A DNA stretch of 43,179 bases from JBKEDC01 sp047975205. GTDB lineage: Bacteria > Bacteroidota > Bacteroidia > Bacteroidales > Prolixibacteraceae. This document shows positions 1 through 7,695 of the stretch, in pieces. The DNA lies in contig JBKEDC010000041.1 of NCBI GenBank assembly GCA_047975205.1, positions 1 through 43,179 on the forward strand, in the 5' to 3' direction. The translations under genes and the position numbers were made by a program. The notes below the pieces were generated by a model. It had not been told where the DNA came from. It made no database searches and was given only the letters and a program-made list of their open reading frames with translations. Position 1 is the stretch's first letter; every line of letters starts with the position of its first letter.

Positions 1-435
1 TCTACTGGGGGCGAAGCTATCATGAATTCATTGAAAGTGTTCAAAGATGATACCTCCGGCAAAATATCAACACTCGAATTAAGGGGTATCTATTTAAATG
101 TTACGAATGATGCCATTATTGATGAAGACTGCATCATGATATTAGGCTATGATGATGTTAACTCCCAGTTCCTTAGCGATCTTACACTAGGGAAAAACAG
201 CAAGATTGAAATTAAAAATAGCCATAATGATGGTTTTTTCGGCGGACAAAACTCAACGATAACCGTAGAGGGAACCCTTCATGCACCTCAAGGATTTACA
301 ATCGTTGCTGAAGCATCTGATAATTTAAAATTTGAAGTGGGAAAATTTGATGGATTTATTCCTACCATAGTAAAAGCCGACGGCACACCAAGTGATGCCA
401 AATGGAGCGATATGCTGACTGAAACAGGATTATAA
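1..435 (+). CDS. C-terminal part of an unrecognised protein (5' truncated by window edge)
   Basis: The reading frame is open from base 1 through the ATG at position 22, so that ATG is probably internal and the gene starts before the window. The visible 144 residues are rich in Asn, Asp, Gly, Thr and alternating hydrophobic residues (for example LTLGKNSKIEIKN, STITVEGTLHA), a composition typical of beta-rich surface or extracellular proteins such as beta-helix repeats. I see no membrane segment, no Cys cluster and no type IX secretion sorting domain at the end, which finishes with WSDMLTETGL. I do not recognise the family. A strong intrinsic terminator follows at 503-540, so this is the last gene of its transcript. 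The function is unknown. Confidence 0.6.
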   Translation, partial: STGGEAIMNSLKVFKDDTSGKISTLELRGIYLNVTNDAIIDEDCIMILGYDDVNSQFLSDLTLGKNSKIEIKNSHNDGFFGGQNSTITVEGTLHAPQGFTIVAEASDNLKFEVGKFDGFIPTIVKADGTPSDAKWSDMLTETGL

Positions 436-502
436 AACACAGCATGAAGAGTTGAGCTCTGTACCGCTTCTTCAAAGACTTAACCGGTCTAGATCATGCT
501 GC

Positions 503-540
503 AGAGGAGTGCCTTCTTTCGAAGGCACTCCTCTTTTTTA
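503..540 (+). terminator. Intrinsic terminator after the first gene
   Basis: A perfect 13-bp stem (504-516 with 521-533, extended by one A-T pair) encloses a 4-nt loop (517-520) and is followed by a run of T residues at 534-539. The T run is present only on the plus strand, so the site terminates the gene ending at 435, not the converging menaquinone operon. Confidence 0.9.
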
Positions 541-574
541 GCATTAGTGTGGTCACCTATTCGGTCACCAATCA

Positions 575-607
575 CTTCGTCTCCGTGCTCGCTGAGCGGA
601 GTCGAAG
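575..607. repeat. Interspersed palindrome containing CTGAGCGGAGTCGAAG
   Basis: Arms 575-585 (CTTCGTCTCCG) and 597-607 (CGGAGTCGAAG) are complementary except for one position, with an 11-nt loop. The sequence resembles the CTTCGACTCCGCTCAGC-type intergenic repeat that I recall from many Bacteroidota genomes; this cannot be verified here. Just before it lies a short direct repeat of GGTCACC (551 and 563). It sits in the 200-bp space between two converging genes. Confidence 0.55.
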
Positions 608-741
608 CGCTTGGCAACCGCAATGCTAAAGTGCTCAGCAGCCGATAAGCCAAAATAAATACAGTGAAACAAATACTATTTGGTAGCGAGCCCAAACAAC
701 CGGCGAAACAAAATCACTTAGTAATCCTAACACCGAGCCAT

Positions 742-1653
742 TCAACAGTTGCTAAGCTCAAAAACTACTCCAATTGTAAACAAAACCGAAAATAGCAAGG
801 TGGCCAGCGAAAGTTTTTTTAGAAACGGATCTAGATTTGCTTCATCTTCTGTTTGAAATATCTGCACTAGATCTTTAATAAAGAAAGGGGCTGCCAAAAT
901 GAATAAGTAAGCTCGATAAGAAGTAAAATTAAAAGCAGCAAAGAGAAGTATGGCTATCCACCCCACTAATATTAATATCAAATGATAGAACTTAGCTCCC
1001 GAAGCTCCTAATCGAGATGCTACCGTAATTTTCCCTGACTGCATATCATTCTGCCGATCTCGCATATTATTTAGATTTAATACTCCTGTGGCAAAACAAC
1101 CAACGCTGATGGCAGGCAATAAGGTTTGCACATTAAAGTAATGCGCATATAAATAATAAAGTGCCGAAACAGCCACCAAACCAAAGAACACAAAAACCGA
1201 CACATCGCCCAAACCTACATAGCCATATGATTTCTCACCGGCAGTATAATAATAAGCTGCCAACACACAACACAAACCGAGCCCTATGAAAATGAGCACG
1301 GCTTGCCATGATATTTGCGACGCAATTATTAATGCCATTCCAAACAAGAAAGAAATCAATATGGCTAAGCCGATACCTTGTTTCATTTCTTTCACTGTTA
1401 TTTCTCCCCCTTGCATCGTGCGTGTGGGTCCCAATCGGGCATCATTATCTGTGCCTTTCCGAAAATCGCCATAATCATTGGCAAAGTTCGACAATACTTG
1501 CAATGCAGTTGCCGTTAAAACAGCCAACACACACACTAAACCACTAAACACATGATACAACGCTGCCACCCCCGATCCTATAATAATGCCCGAGAGTGCC
1601 AGCGGTAAAGTTCGTAGGCGTGCCGCTTTAATCCAACTTTTTACTGTTGCCAT
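742..1653 (-). CDS. menA: 1,4-dihydroxy-2-naphthoate polyprenyltransferase (MenA)
   Basis: MenA attaches the polyprenyl tail to 1,4-dihydroxy-2-naphthoate with loss of CO2, giving demethylmenaquinone; it is an integral inner-membrane UbiA-family enzyme. The 303-residue product has about eight or nine hydrophobic segments and both Asp-rich prenyl-diphosphate motifs of the family: NDYGDFRKGTDND at about residues 59-71 and NNMRDRQND at about 195-203. Length is normal for MenA. The ATG lies only 4 nt after the menB stop codon, so it is the last gene of the men operon. No clear terminator is seen after it. Assignment is supported both by the motifs and by the operon. Confidence 0.95.
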   Translation of the reverse strand: MATVKSWIKAARLRTLPLALSGIIIGSGVAALYHVFSGLVCVLAVLTATALQVLSNFANDYGDFRKGTDNDARLGPTRTMQGGEITVKEMKQGIGLAILISFLFGMALIIASQISWQAVLIFIGLGLCCVLAAYYYTAGEKSYGYVGLGDVSVFVFFGLVAVSALYYLYAHYFNVQTLLPAISVGCFATGVLNLNNMRDRQNDMQSGKITVASRLGASGAKFYHLILILVGWIAILLFAAFNFTSYRAYLFILAAPFFIKDLVQIFQTEDEANLDPFLKKLSLATLLFSVLFTIGVVFELSNC

Positions 1654-1657
1654 GCCG

Positions 1658-2482
1658 TTAAGGGAACTTAGGGTATTTCTGGAAGTTAGGTTTACGCTTT
1701 TCTAAGAAAGCATGTTTGCCTTCTTGCGCTTCCTCAGTAAGGTAATACAGCAGAGTAGCATTTCCGGCAAACTCTTGAATACCGATTTGACCATCAAGTT
1801 CAGCATTCAAGCCTAATTTCAACATGCGCAAAGCCAATGGGCTATGCTCCTGCATTTTTTGCGCCCAAGCCACTACTTCATCTTCCAAATCAGCCAAAGG
1901 AACTACCTTGTTTACCAATCCCATTTCTAAGGCCTCGGCGGCAGAATATTGGCGACACATAAACCAGATCTCGCGTGCCTTTTTCTGACCGACCACGCTA
2001 GCTAAATAAGAAGAACCTAAACCGGCATCGAAGCTGCCTACTTTAGGCCCTGTTTGTCCGAAAATGGCGTTTTCGCTCGCTATACTAATATCGCAAACCA
2101 CATGCAACACATGTCCGCCCCCGATAGCAAAACCATTCACCATAGCAACAACGGGCTTCGGCATACTGCGTATTTGCTTCTGTACCTCTAAGATGTTCAA
2201 GCGAGGAATACCATTTTCGTCGATATAGCCTCCTGTTCCCTTTACGTTTTGGTCGCCTCCTGAACAAAATGCTTTATCTCCGGCACCGGTAATCACAATT
2301 ACATTGATCGATTGTTCTTCTCTGCAAATGCCCAAAGCATCGCTGATATTATTAACCGTAGTAGGTCGGAAAGCATTACGCACATGCTCCCTATTAATCG
2401 TAATCTTTGCAATACCGTCATAAAAATCGAAGAATATATCTTCGTATGCTTTGATGGTTTCCCATTGGCGTTTTGTAGTCAT
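1658..2482 (-). CDS. menB: 1,4-dihydroxy-2-naphthoyl-CoA synthase (MenB)
   Basis: MenB closes the second ring of the naphthoquinone by a Dieckmann-type condensation of o-succinylbenzoyl-CoA. The 274-residue protein belongs to the crotonase superfamily and closely follows the MenB pattern: CSGGDQNV (oxyanion region), GGGHVLH, IFGQTGPKVGSFDAG, KKAREIWFMCRQY and the C-terminal KRKPNFQKYPKFP tail. The Gln-Thr-Gly and Trp positions that in the E. coli-type enzyme hold the bicarbonate cofactor are present, suggesting the bicarbonate-dependent class. It lies 7 nt downstream of menD and 4 nt upstream of menA. Confidence 0.96.
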   Translation of the reverse strand: MTTKRQWETIKAYEDIFFDFYDGIAKITINREHVRNAFRPTTVNNISDALGICREEQSINVIVITGAGDKAFCSGGDQNVKGTGGYIDENGIPRLNILEVQKQIRSMPKPVVAMVNGFAIGGGHVLHVVCDISIASENAIFGQTGPKVGSFDAGLGSSYLASVVGQKKAREIWFMCRQYSAAEALEMGLVNKVVPLADLEDEVVAWAQKMQEHSPLALRMLKLGLNAELDGQIGIQEFAGNATLLYYLTEEAQEGKHAFLEKRKPNFQKYPKFP

Positions 2483-2489
2483 ATTTTTA

Positions 2490-4184
2490 TTATTTTATCG
2501 TATTAAATAGTTGTTGATATACTGTTGTATTTTGCTCTTGATTGGTGAAAATTTCCAACACACATGCCTTTCGGCGTTTGTTGTTATATACTTGATCTAG
2601 TGATTCTTTTAATGATTTTTCGTCGGTTGCCGAAAGATATGCTACCCCGAATGCCTCAACAATTCCTTTAATTTTAAATTGATGTGCTGCAATGAAGTGT
2701 TTTTGGAAAGCTTGTGTTTTATTCGGACCGGGAATTAAGCCGAAGATATTACCGCCCCCGTTGTTAAGCACGATAATCCGTAAATTATTCGGGAAATCAT
2801 TATTCCAAAGCGCATTAGAATCATAGAAAAACGACAAATCGCCCAAAATAACCGTATTTATATCGGCTGAAGTAGAGGCAAAACCCACAGCCGTGGAAAA
2901 CGAACCGTCAATGCCGCTTGTTCCTCGATTGGAATAGCAGGTGCCGGCTTGCGAAGGAAATAGAATGCCGTAACGAATGGAGGAACTATTCCCGTAATGC
3001 ACGATGGATTCCTGTGGAATATAAGTTTTCAACAACTGATGAACCCGCATGTCGGTGAAGGACAAATCATGAGCTGCTTCGCAAAAAATTTGTTCGGTTT
3101 GCAAAGCTAAATCCGTCCATTTTGTTCGATAGGGAGTGTTAAATTTAAAACCCATATTCACATCATAAAATGCAGAGAGCATGGTCTCAAAAAACAATTT
3201 AGGTTGAACGGGAAGCACATCGGTGAGCGACCAATACGTATCGGCATAATGTGCTTCTGCTGCAATATGCCAATGCTCTGCCGGTTGCCATTCGCGTAAA
3301 AATTGCTTGATACGCTTCGACACCAATTGCCCACCAATAGTAATCAACAACTCCGGACGCAAAGCCTCCTTACTCTCCGGTTGCAAACGAGACAATAGAA
3401 GATCGAAGTTAGCAACCTTTGATGATACTTGCACATTGGCTAAGGGTTCGGCAAGCACAACAGCACCTGTAGAATCGGCAAAAAGTTCTATCAACTCCGA
3501 CAGTCCGTCAAGCGGATTCATTTGTCCGACTAACAATAAAACCTCATCGCTCTGATTAAGCCGATTAAGCAGCAACTCTATCTTTTCAACCGATAAATCG
3601 GAAATTGTTGTTGTGTGCGGAATATTCCGGATATGATCGGGAAGTTCTTCTTCCACGAATTCATATAACGGTTCTTCCAACGGAAAATTAATATGAACAG
3701 GCTTGTCGGTTTTCAATGTCATATTTAAACATCGATTAATTTCTCGATTTGCCCGACTCAATTCTTGCGGACTTTCACCCAAAGGCAACTGAATTTCATC
3801 AACAACAAAGTTTTTATAAATACCTCGTTGATTAATGCATTGTGCTTCCAATTGATTAATCCAGTATTCCGGACGATCTGCCGTTAATAAAACAAGCGGT
3901 ATGCTCTGATAATAAGCTTCAGATACTGCCGGCGCATAATTCAAACAAGCAGTTCCCGAGCTGCACAAAAGTGCAACCGGCATTTGCTTAGCCTGAGATA
4001 CCCCCATGGCAAAATAGGCTGCCGAGCGTTCATCAACTAAGTTATGGCAATTAAATCGTCCGTCTCCCACCAGCGTTTGCACCAAAGCCCCATTCCGAGA
4101 ACCCGGCGACACCACAATATCAATAATATTTTTGGCTGCCAACAAGGCAGCTAATTGTTGGATATGTTTTTTTGTTGAAATCAT
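2490..4184 (-). CDS. menD: 2-succinyl-5-enolpyruvyl-6-hydroxy-3-cyclohexene-1-carboxylate synthase (MenD)
   Basis: MenD is the thiamine-diphosphate enzyme that joins 2-oxoglutarate and isochorismate. I place the start at the ATG at 4184 (MISTKKHIQQLAALL) and not at the farther upstream in-frame ATG (4229), because the former overlaps the menF stop as ATGA, a classic translational-coupling junction, and gives 564 residues with the N-terminus usual for the family. Visible signatures are SPGSRNGALVQTL near the N-terminus, the CSSGTACLNYAPAVSEAY region, and a C-terminal ThDP-binding stretch beginning ILGDLSFFYDSNALWNND with NNGGGNIF. Typical length for MenD. Confidence 0.95.
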   Translation of the reverse strand: MISTKKHIQQLAALLAAKNIIDIVVSPGSRNGALVQTLVGDGRFNCHNLVDERSAAYFAMGVSQAKQMPVALLCSSGTACLNYAPAVSEAYYQSIPLVLLTADRPEYWINQLEAQCINQRGIYKNFVVDEIQLPLGESPQELSRANREINRCLNMTLKTDKPVHINFPLEEPLYEFVEEELPDHIRNIPHTTTISDLSVEKIELLLNRLNQSDEVLLLVGQMNPLDGLSELIELFADSTGAVVLAEPLANVQVSSKVANFDLLLSRLQPESKEALRPELLITIGGQLVSKRIKQFLREWQPAEHWHIAAEAHYADTYWSLTDVLPVQPKLFFETMLSAFYDVNMGFKFNTPYRTKWTDLALQTEQIFCEAAHDLSFTDMRVHQLLKTYIPQESIVHYGNSSSIRYGILFPSQAGTCYSNRGTSGIDGSFSTAVGFASTSADINTVILGDLSFFYDSNALWNNDFPNNLRIIVLNNGGGNIFGLIPGPNKTQAFQKHFIAAHQFKIKGIVEAFGVAYLSATDEKSLKESLDQVYNNKRRKACVLEIFTNQEQNTTVYQQLFNTIK

Positions 4185-5260
4185 AAGGCTGAGCGCAATA
4201 CTTGTGCTTTTTTCTCGGTTTCCTCCCATTCTTCTGCTGCATCAGAACGCGAGGTAATACCTCCTCCCACATAAATTAAATAGCTGTCGTTCACCAACTC
4301 CATACAACGCAAATTCACGAATAGATTGGTAGCTCCGTTCATCTGCCAAGTTCCTAAATATCCGGTATAATAGCGGCGTTTGTGTTTTTCTATCCCCGCA
4401 ATGAAAGCCAATGCCTCCTTTTTGGGTAAACCGCAAACTGCCGGCGTGGGGTGCAATCTTTTCACAAAAGCACTTAATTTGCCTTTCAGCAGTTCAGCGT
4501 TAAATTGAAAGGTGGTTTGCAAATGAGCTATTCCCCCACTCTCCAAGGTAGTAGGTCCGATAGTAGTGTAAGGGTGAATAGCCAAATCATGAAAAGCTTC
4601 CAGAATATAACGAGAAACAAAAGCTTGTTCTTCAATTTCTTTGGTGCGCCAACGATAATCGGCATCATATTGCTTGGGCTGAGTGCCCGCTAAAGACATC
4701 GTCTTACAAGTGCAACTATTTGATTGCAGTAGAATTTCGGGTGTTGCCCCCAACCAGATACCAACCTTAGGAATGTTTACCACATAAACAAAAGCTTTCG
4801 GATTATTTGCTTGTAAGTGAAGAAATAATTCGCCTGTTGCTTTGGTGGTTTTCTCACTTTCTGCAATTCGAGAAAGAACCACTTTAGAAAAGGAGGTGTT
4901 TTTCAGTGCTTCTATAGTTTCATTCACATCGGTAAGATACTGCGAATGTGTAATTACAAAAGGTCTATGCCTGCCATTCTGCCTTGATGCCATAGCATGA
5001 GCAGTAGCGGGCTGAAAGTTTTCTATTTCGGCTATTGTTTTAAGATGTGTGCCCTGCAACAGCACCGTCGGGCAGTTGCTATGGCTTTGGAAAGGGGCAA
5101 ACACAAAACCCGCTAAGGATTCTAAATCTGATTCATCGCCGATAAAACGCACTTCTTCAGGTTTTGATATCATGAACTCTGTTGTAGCACCGGGCATTGC
5201 CCAAGCAGCAAAAGAAGCACCTTTCAGCAAAAGCTTATCTATTAATCGGGATACACTCAT
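4181..5260 (-). CDS. menF: Isochorismate synthase (MenF)
   Basis: This enzyme converts chorismate to isochorismate, the committed step of the classical menaquinone route. The 359-residue product contains the chorismate-binding domain with FSKVVLSRIAES (general-base Lys region), SLAGTQPKQ, HPTPAVCGLPKKEAL, YYTGYLGTW and YVGGGITSRSDAAEEWEE. It is shorter at the N-terminus than anthranilate-synthase-like enzymes, as usual for MenF of Bacteroidota. The stop overlaps the menD start by 4 nt, and the start lies 2 nt after the upstream thioesterase gene. An entC-type siderophore role is unlikely given the men context. Confidence 0.94.
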   Translation of the reverse strand: MSVSRLIDKLLLKGASFAAWAMPGATTEFMISKPEEVRFIGDESDLESLAGFVFAPFQSHSNCPTVLLQGTHLKTIAEIENFQPATAHAMASRQNGRHRPFVITHSQYLTDVNETIEALKNTSFSKVVLSRIAESEKTTKATGELFLHLQANNPKAFVYVVNIPKVGIWLGATPEILLQSNSCTCKTMSLAGTQPKQYDADYRWRTKEIEEQAFVSRYILEAFHDLAIHPYTTIGPTTLESGGIAHLQTTFQFNAELLKGKLSAFVKRLHPTPAVCGLPKKEALAFIAGIEKHKRRYYTGYLGTWQMNGATNLFVNLRCMELVNDSYLIYVGGGITSRSDAAEEWEETEKKAQVLRSAL

Positions 5261-5262
5261 CG

Positions 5263-5694
5263 TTATTTTTCTACAATCATATTGGTTATTCTTGCGGTGG
5301 ATATCAACTTACCGTCTTCACGGAAAATTTGAATATCCCAAAGGTGCGTTGTTCTGCCCTCATGAATCAGGCGAGCCACCCCTTTCAGTAAACCGTCATT
5401 GGCGGCTCCTACATGGTTTGCCGACACCGACATGCCTCGGGCATCATGTGTTTTTGTGTCGATAAACAACATACTCCCCATACCTGCCAAAGTTTCTGCA
5501 AAAGCCAAGTTCGACCCTCCGTGCAAAATACCCCCCGGACGCATCGTATTGCTGTTCACCGGCATTGTTGCCACTAATCCGTTATTATTAATCTCTTGAA
5601 TCTGAATACCTAACCAGCCGATTAATCCTTGCGTTAAGGTTTCGTTTATCTGCTTTACCGACATGCTGCTGTCGTAAATAACATCTGTTACCAT
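5263..5694 (-). CDS. menI: Hotdog-fold thioesterase, probable 1,4-dihydroxy-2-naphthoyl-CoA hydrolase
   Basis: The 143-residue protein has the PaaI/YbgC-related hotdog signature: MRPGGILHGGSNLAFAETL, with the His-Gly-Gly turn and the Glu expected to activate water on the long helix. It is the first gene of the menaquinone operon, 2 nt upstream of menF. Members of this family hydrolyse DHNA-CoA to DHNA between the MenB and MenA steps, so the position makes that role very likely; the symbol menI rests on this inference and not on a substrate-specific motif. A Bacteroidota -7 promoter element is found 66 nt upstream. Confidence 0.85.
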   Translation of the reverse strand: MVTDVIYDSSMSVKQINETLTQGLIGWLGIQIQEINNNGLVATMPVNSNTMRPGGILHGGSNLAFAETLAGMGSMLFIDTKTHDARGMSVSANHVGAANDGLLKGVARLIHEGRTTHLWDIQIFREDGKLISTARITNMIVEK

Positions 5695-5759
5695 AGTTTT
5701 AACTCGTTGAAATTAGCGGATACCACACAAAAATATTTTCCTAGTTCCCCACCACTCCA

Positions 5760-5767
5760 CAAAGATA
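5760..5767 (-). promoter_or_regulatory. Putative -7 element of the menaquinone operon
   Basis: The minus strand reads TATCTTTG, an exact match to the Bacteroidota -7 consensus TAnnTTTG, about 65 nt upstream of the first men gene. No TTTG is present at the ideal 19-bp spacing, so the match is half of the full promoter. Confidence 0.5.
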
Positions 5768-5912
5768 ACATTTGCTTTAAAATGAAGTCTATTTTTACTC
5801 CTTAGTTAAAGCAAAAATGAACGATATATAATTATTGCAAAGAATAGAATTAATTAACATAAAACTTTAATTATCAGCTGTTTATGATTATCAATACAAA
5901 ATATTTCCACAC

Positions 5913-6080
5913 AAATTACATCTTTTTTGGTCTATTCTTATCAATAGATGAGCTAAATTACACCTGATTACTTCCATTCTCACGACAGAATGATGAGAAT
6001 TACACCTAGTTGTTGCTATTCTCGCTGAGAATAGCAACAAAGACATCTCATTGGTTTCGTTTCTACGAAAATATCGGGTC
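5913..6080. repeat. Tandem array of four degenerate 42-nt units, each with its own hairpin
   Basis: Units begin at 5913, 5955, 5997 and 6039, exactly 42 nt apart. The first three start with AAATTACAT/AAATTACACC/GAATTACACC; the fourth is more diverged (AAAGACATCT). Each contains an inverted repeat near its middle, but the stem sequences differ: CTATT/AATAG in unit 1, CATTCT/AGAATG in unit 2, a perfect 14-bp stem (6010-6023 with 6027-6040, 3-nt loop) in unit 3, and TTTCGT/ACGAAA in unit 4. On the minus strand the period of 14 codons gives a recurring R-[IM]-[ED]-x-x-R-C-N pattern in an open frame. There are no spacers of CRISPR type. Nature and function are unknown. Confidence 0.75.
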
Positions 6081-6301
6081 AACTTCTTAAAATTCTTGTT
6101 ATTATCATTGAGCATCGGGATATTTCTTCATTTAGATAAGCCGGCTCCTCCACAATAATTTAATCATTTATCATGCAACAGATTTCCTTGTTTACCAATC
6201 AAAAAGAACCTTCGTTGAATATTTAAACTAATATTAAGTATAATTATTTCATTTTTAACTTCCTTGTCATTTTAATCGGGCTATTTGTCGTTTTAAACCT
6301 A

Positions 6302-6309
6302 TACTTTTG
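6302..6309 (+). promoter_or_regulatory. Putative -7 element upstream of the porin gene
   Basis: TACTTTTG matches TAnnTTTG 37 nt before the ATG. A second match (TATGTTTG, 6333-6340) lies too close to the start to give a normal leader. No TTTG at 19-bp spacing was found for either. Confidence 0.35.
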
Positions 6310-6346
6310 GAAAATTATGCGTTTTTATTAAATATGTTTGTTTCCC

Positions 6347-7558
6347 ATGCGTCAACCGTTATACATCCTAGCCTGTTTATGTTGTTTCATTTGTAGTGAT
6401 TTTACTGTCCAAGCTCAACACCTGCAAAAAATGCCTTTCGGTAAAGGGATTGTAAATTTTGTTGACCAAGACAGCACATGGAGCATGAAATTTTCAGCAC
6501 GCATGCAATTCTTAGCTGCCGGAAGTATAAATCGTAATGCCGGAGGAGGAAGTGACGGGAGCTCGACTTTCACTCCCCGGCGGATTCGTCTGAAGTTTGG
6601 GGGATTCGTTCGCACTCCCGCGCTGCGTTACTTCCTGCAATTAGGTCTTTCCGACCAAGATAAAGTGGGTGTGAACTCCGATAATTCTCAAGCCAGCCAA
6701 ATTATATATGATGCCTATATTCGTTGGAATTTTTTCCAAAGTTGCGAGCTGAAGTTCGGTCAATTCAAGCTTCCCGGAAACGTCGAGCGGATGATATCTT
6801 CGGGTAACATGCAATTTGTCGACCGTTCGATCTTAAACTCTGCCATGAACATCGACCGCGATTTAGGCATGATGTTTAGTCATTCGTTTAATGTGGGGTA
6901 TCGGTGTTTAATTCGTGATATGTGGGCTCTTACCCAAGGTGAAGGACGCGGTGCTACCGCAGGAAACGAAGGTGGCTTTAATTACACTTCCCGAATAGAG
7001 GTGCTCCCTTTGGGGGAATTTGTTGACGGAGGCGATTACAAGGGTTCTTCATTCGGATTGGAACTTTCACCTAAGTTGCTACTCGGATTGACCTATAACT
7101 TTAACGATAATGCCGTACGAACAAATGGGCAATTAGGCAAGTACATGATTACCGATACCGGTCTTCACGAAACCGACATGACCAATATATTCTTCGATGC
7201 CGTAGCTCGCTACCGACGTTATTCTTTTCTAGCTGAATTTGCCTATCGTGATGCACAATCTCCGGTTGCTACAAACAGCGACGGAACACCAACCGGCTTT
7301 ATAGTGCCCGAAGGAAGTGCCTACAATGTGCAAGCCGGTTATTTATTTAGAACGAATTGGGAAGTGAGTGCACGATACTCAGAAGTATATTTCAACCATG
7401 ATCTTTTTGAAAGTAATGCTCGTCGCTTGGCATCCATAGCTTTATCTAGATATATCATCGAACATAAACTGAAATGGCAAACTGATTTCTCCAGTTTGCT
7501 ATATGGAGCCGGGAAAAACAGTTTTATGGCCAGAGTACAGTTTGAATTGCAATTTTAA
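6347..7558 (+). CDS. Phosphate-selective porin O/P-like outer-membrane protein
   Basis: The product carries a signal peptide (MRQPLYILACLCCFICSDFTVQAQ) and then a beta-barrel sequence with alternating aromatic/polar strands. It shows the porin O/P family features FSARMQFLA, PRRIRLKFGG, YDAYIRWNFFQSCELKFGQFK and RSILNSAMNIDRDLG, and ends with the aromatic C-terminal strand RVQFELQF expected for BAM-assembled barrels. I start at the ATG 6347 instead of the TTG at 6338 because it gives a normal signal peptide. Such porins usually pass phosphate or other anions; the real substrate cannot be told. It is transcribed alone or ahead of the following glycosidase-like gene, 137 nt downstream. No phosphate-regulon neighbour is present. 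Confidence 0.85.
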   Translation: MRQPLYILACLCCFICSDFTVQAQHLQKMPFGKGIVNFVDQDSTWSMKFSARMQFLAAGSINRNAGGGSDGSSTFTPRRIRLKFGGFVRTPALRYFLQLGLSDQDKVGVNSDNSQASQIIYDAYIRWNFFQSCELKFGQFKLPGNVERMISSGNMQFVDRSILNSAMNIDRDLGMMFSHSFNVGYRCLIRDMWALTQGEGRGATAGNEGGFNYTSRIEVLPLGEFVDGGDYKGSSFGLELSPKLLLGLTYNFNDNAVRTNGQLGKYMITDTGLHETDMTNIFFDAVARYRRYSFLAEFAYRDAQSPVATNSDGTPTGFIVPEGSAYNVQAGYLFRTNWEVSARYSEVYFNHDLFESNARRLASIALSRYIIEHKLKWQTDFSSLLYGAGKNSFMARVQFELQF

Positions 7559-7695
7559 GCTGAATTTTATTAACCCGACCTAGCGTCTTTTATCACTAGG
7601 AAGCTCAATTAGTTGGTATTTTACTCGGCAATACTATCTTAAAAAAGCATAATCCGACGAAATGTATTTACTTTGTATCATCAACAGTGAAATAC

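Larger units (their letters stand above)
5695..6346. other. Non-coding gap between the divergent men operon and porin gene
   Basis: About 650 bp without a convincing gene. It holds the men-operon -7 element (5760-5767), an AT-rich stretch, the four-unit 42-nt hairpin array (5913-6080), and two TAnnTTTG elements close to the porin start (6302-6309 and 6333-6340). A 74-codon frame on the minus strand (5891-6115) exists only because the repeat period is a multiple of three; I do not call it as a gene. Confidence 0.7.

Noticed and set aside
5913..6080. CRISPR array
   Set aside because: Units are contiguous and degenerate, with no unique spacers between conserved repeats, and no cas genes are present.
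5891..6115. 74-codon frame on the minus strand inside the 42-nt repeat array
   Set aside because: It is open because the repeat period is a multiple of three; it lacks a plausible promoter position and known family. Reported as a repeat, with the coding option kept in the finding.
6333..6340. TATGTTTG as the main porin promoter
   Set aside because: It would place the start of transcription at the ATG and lacks a -33 partner; the element at 6302 gives a more normal leader.
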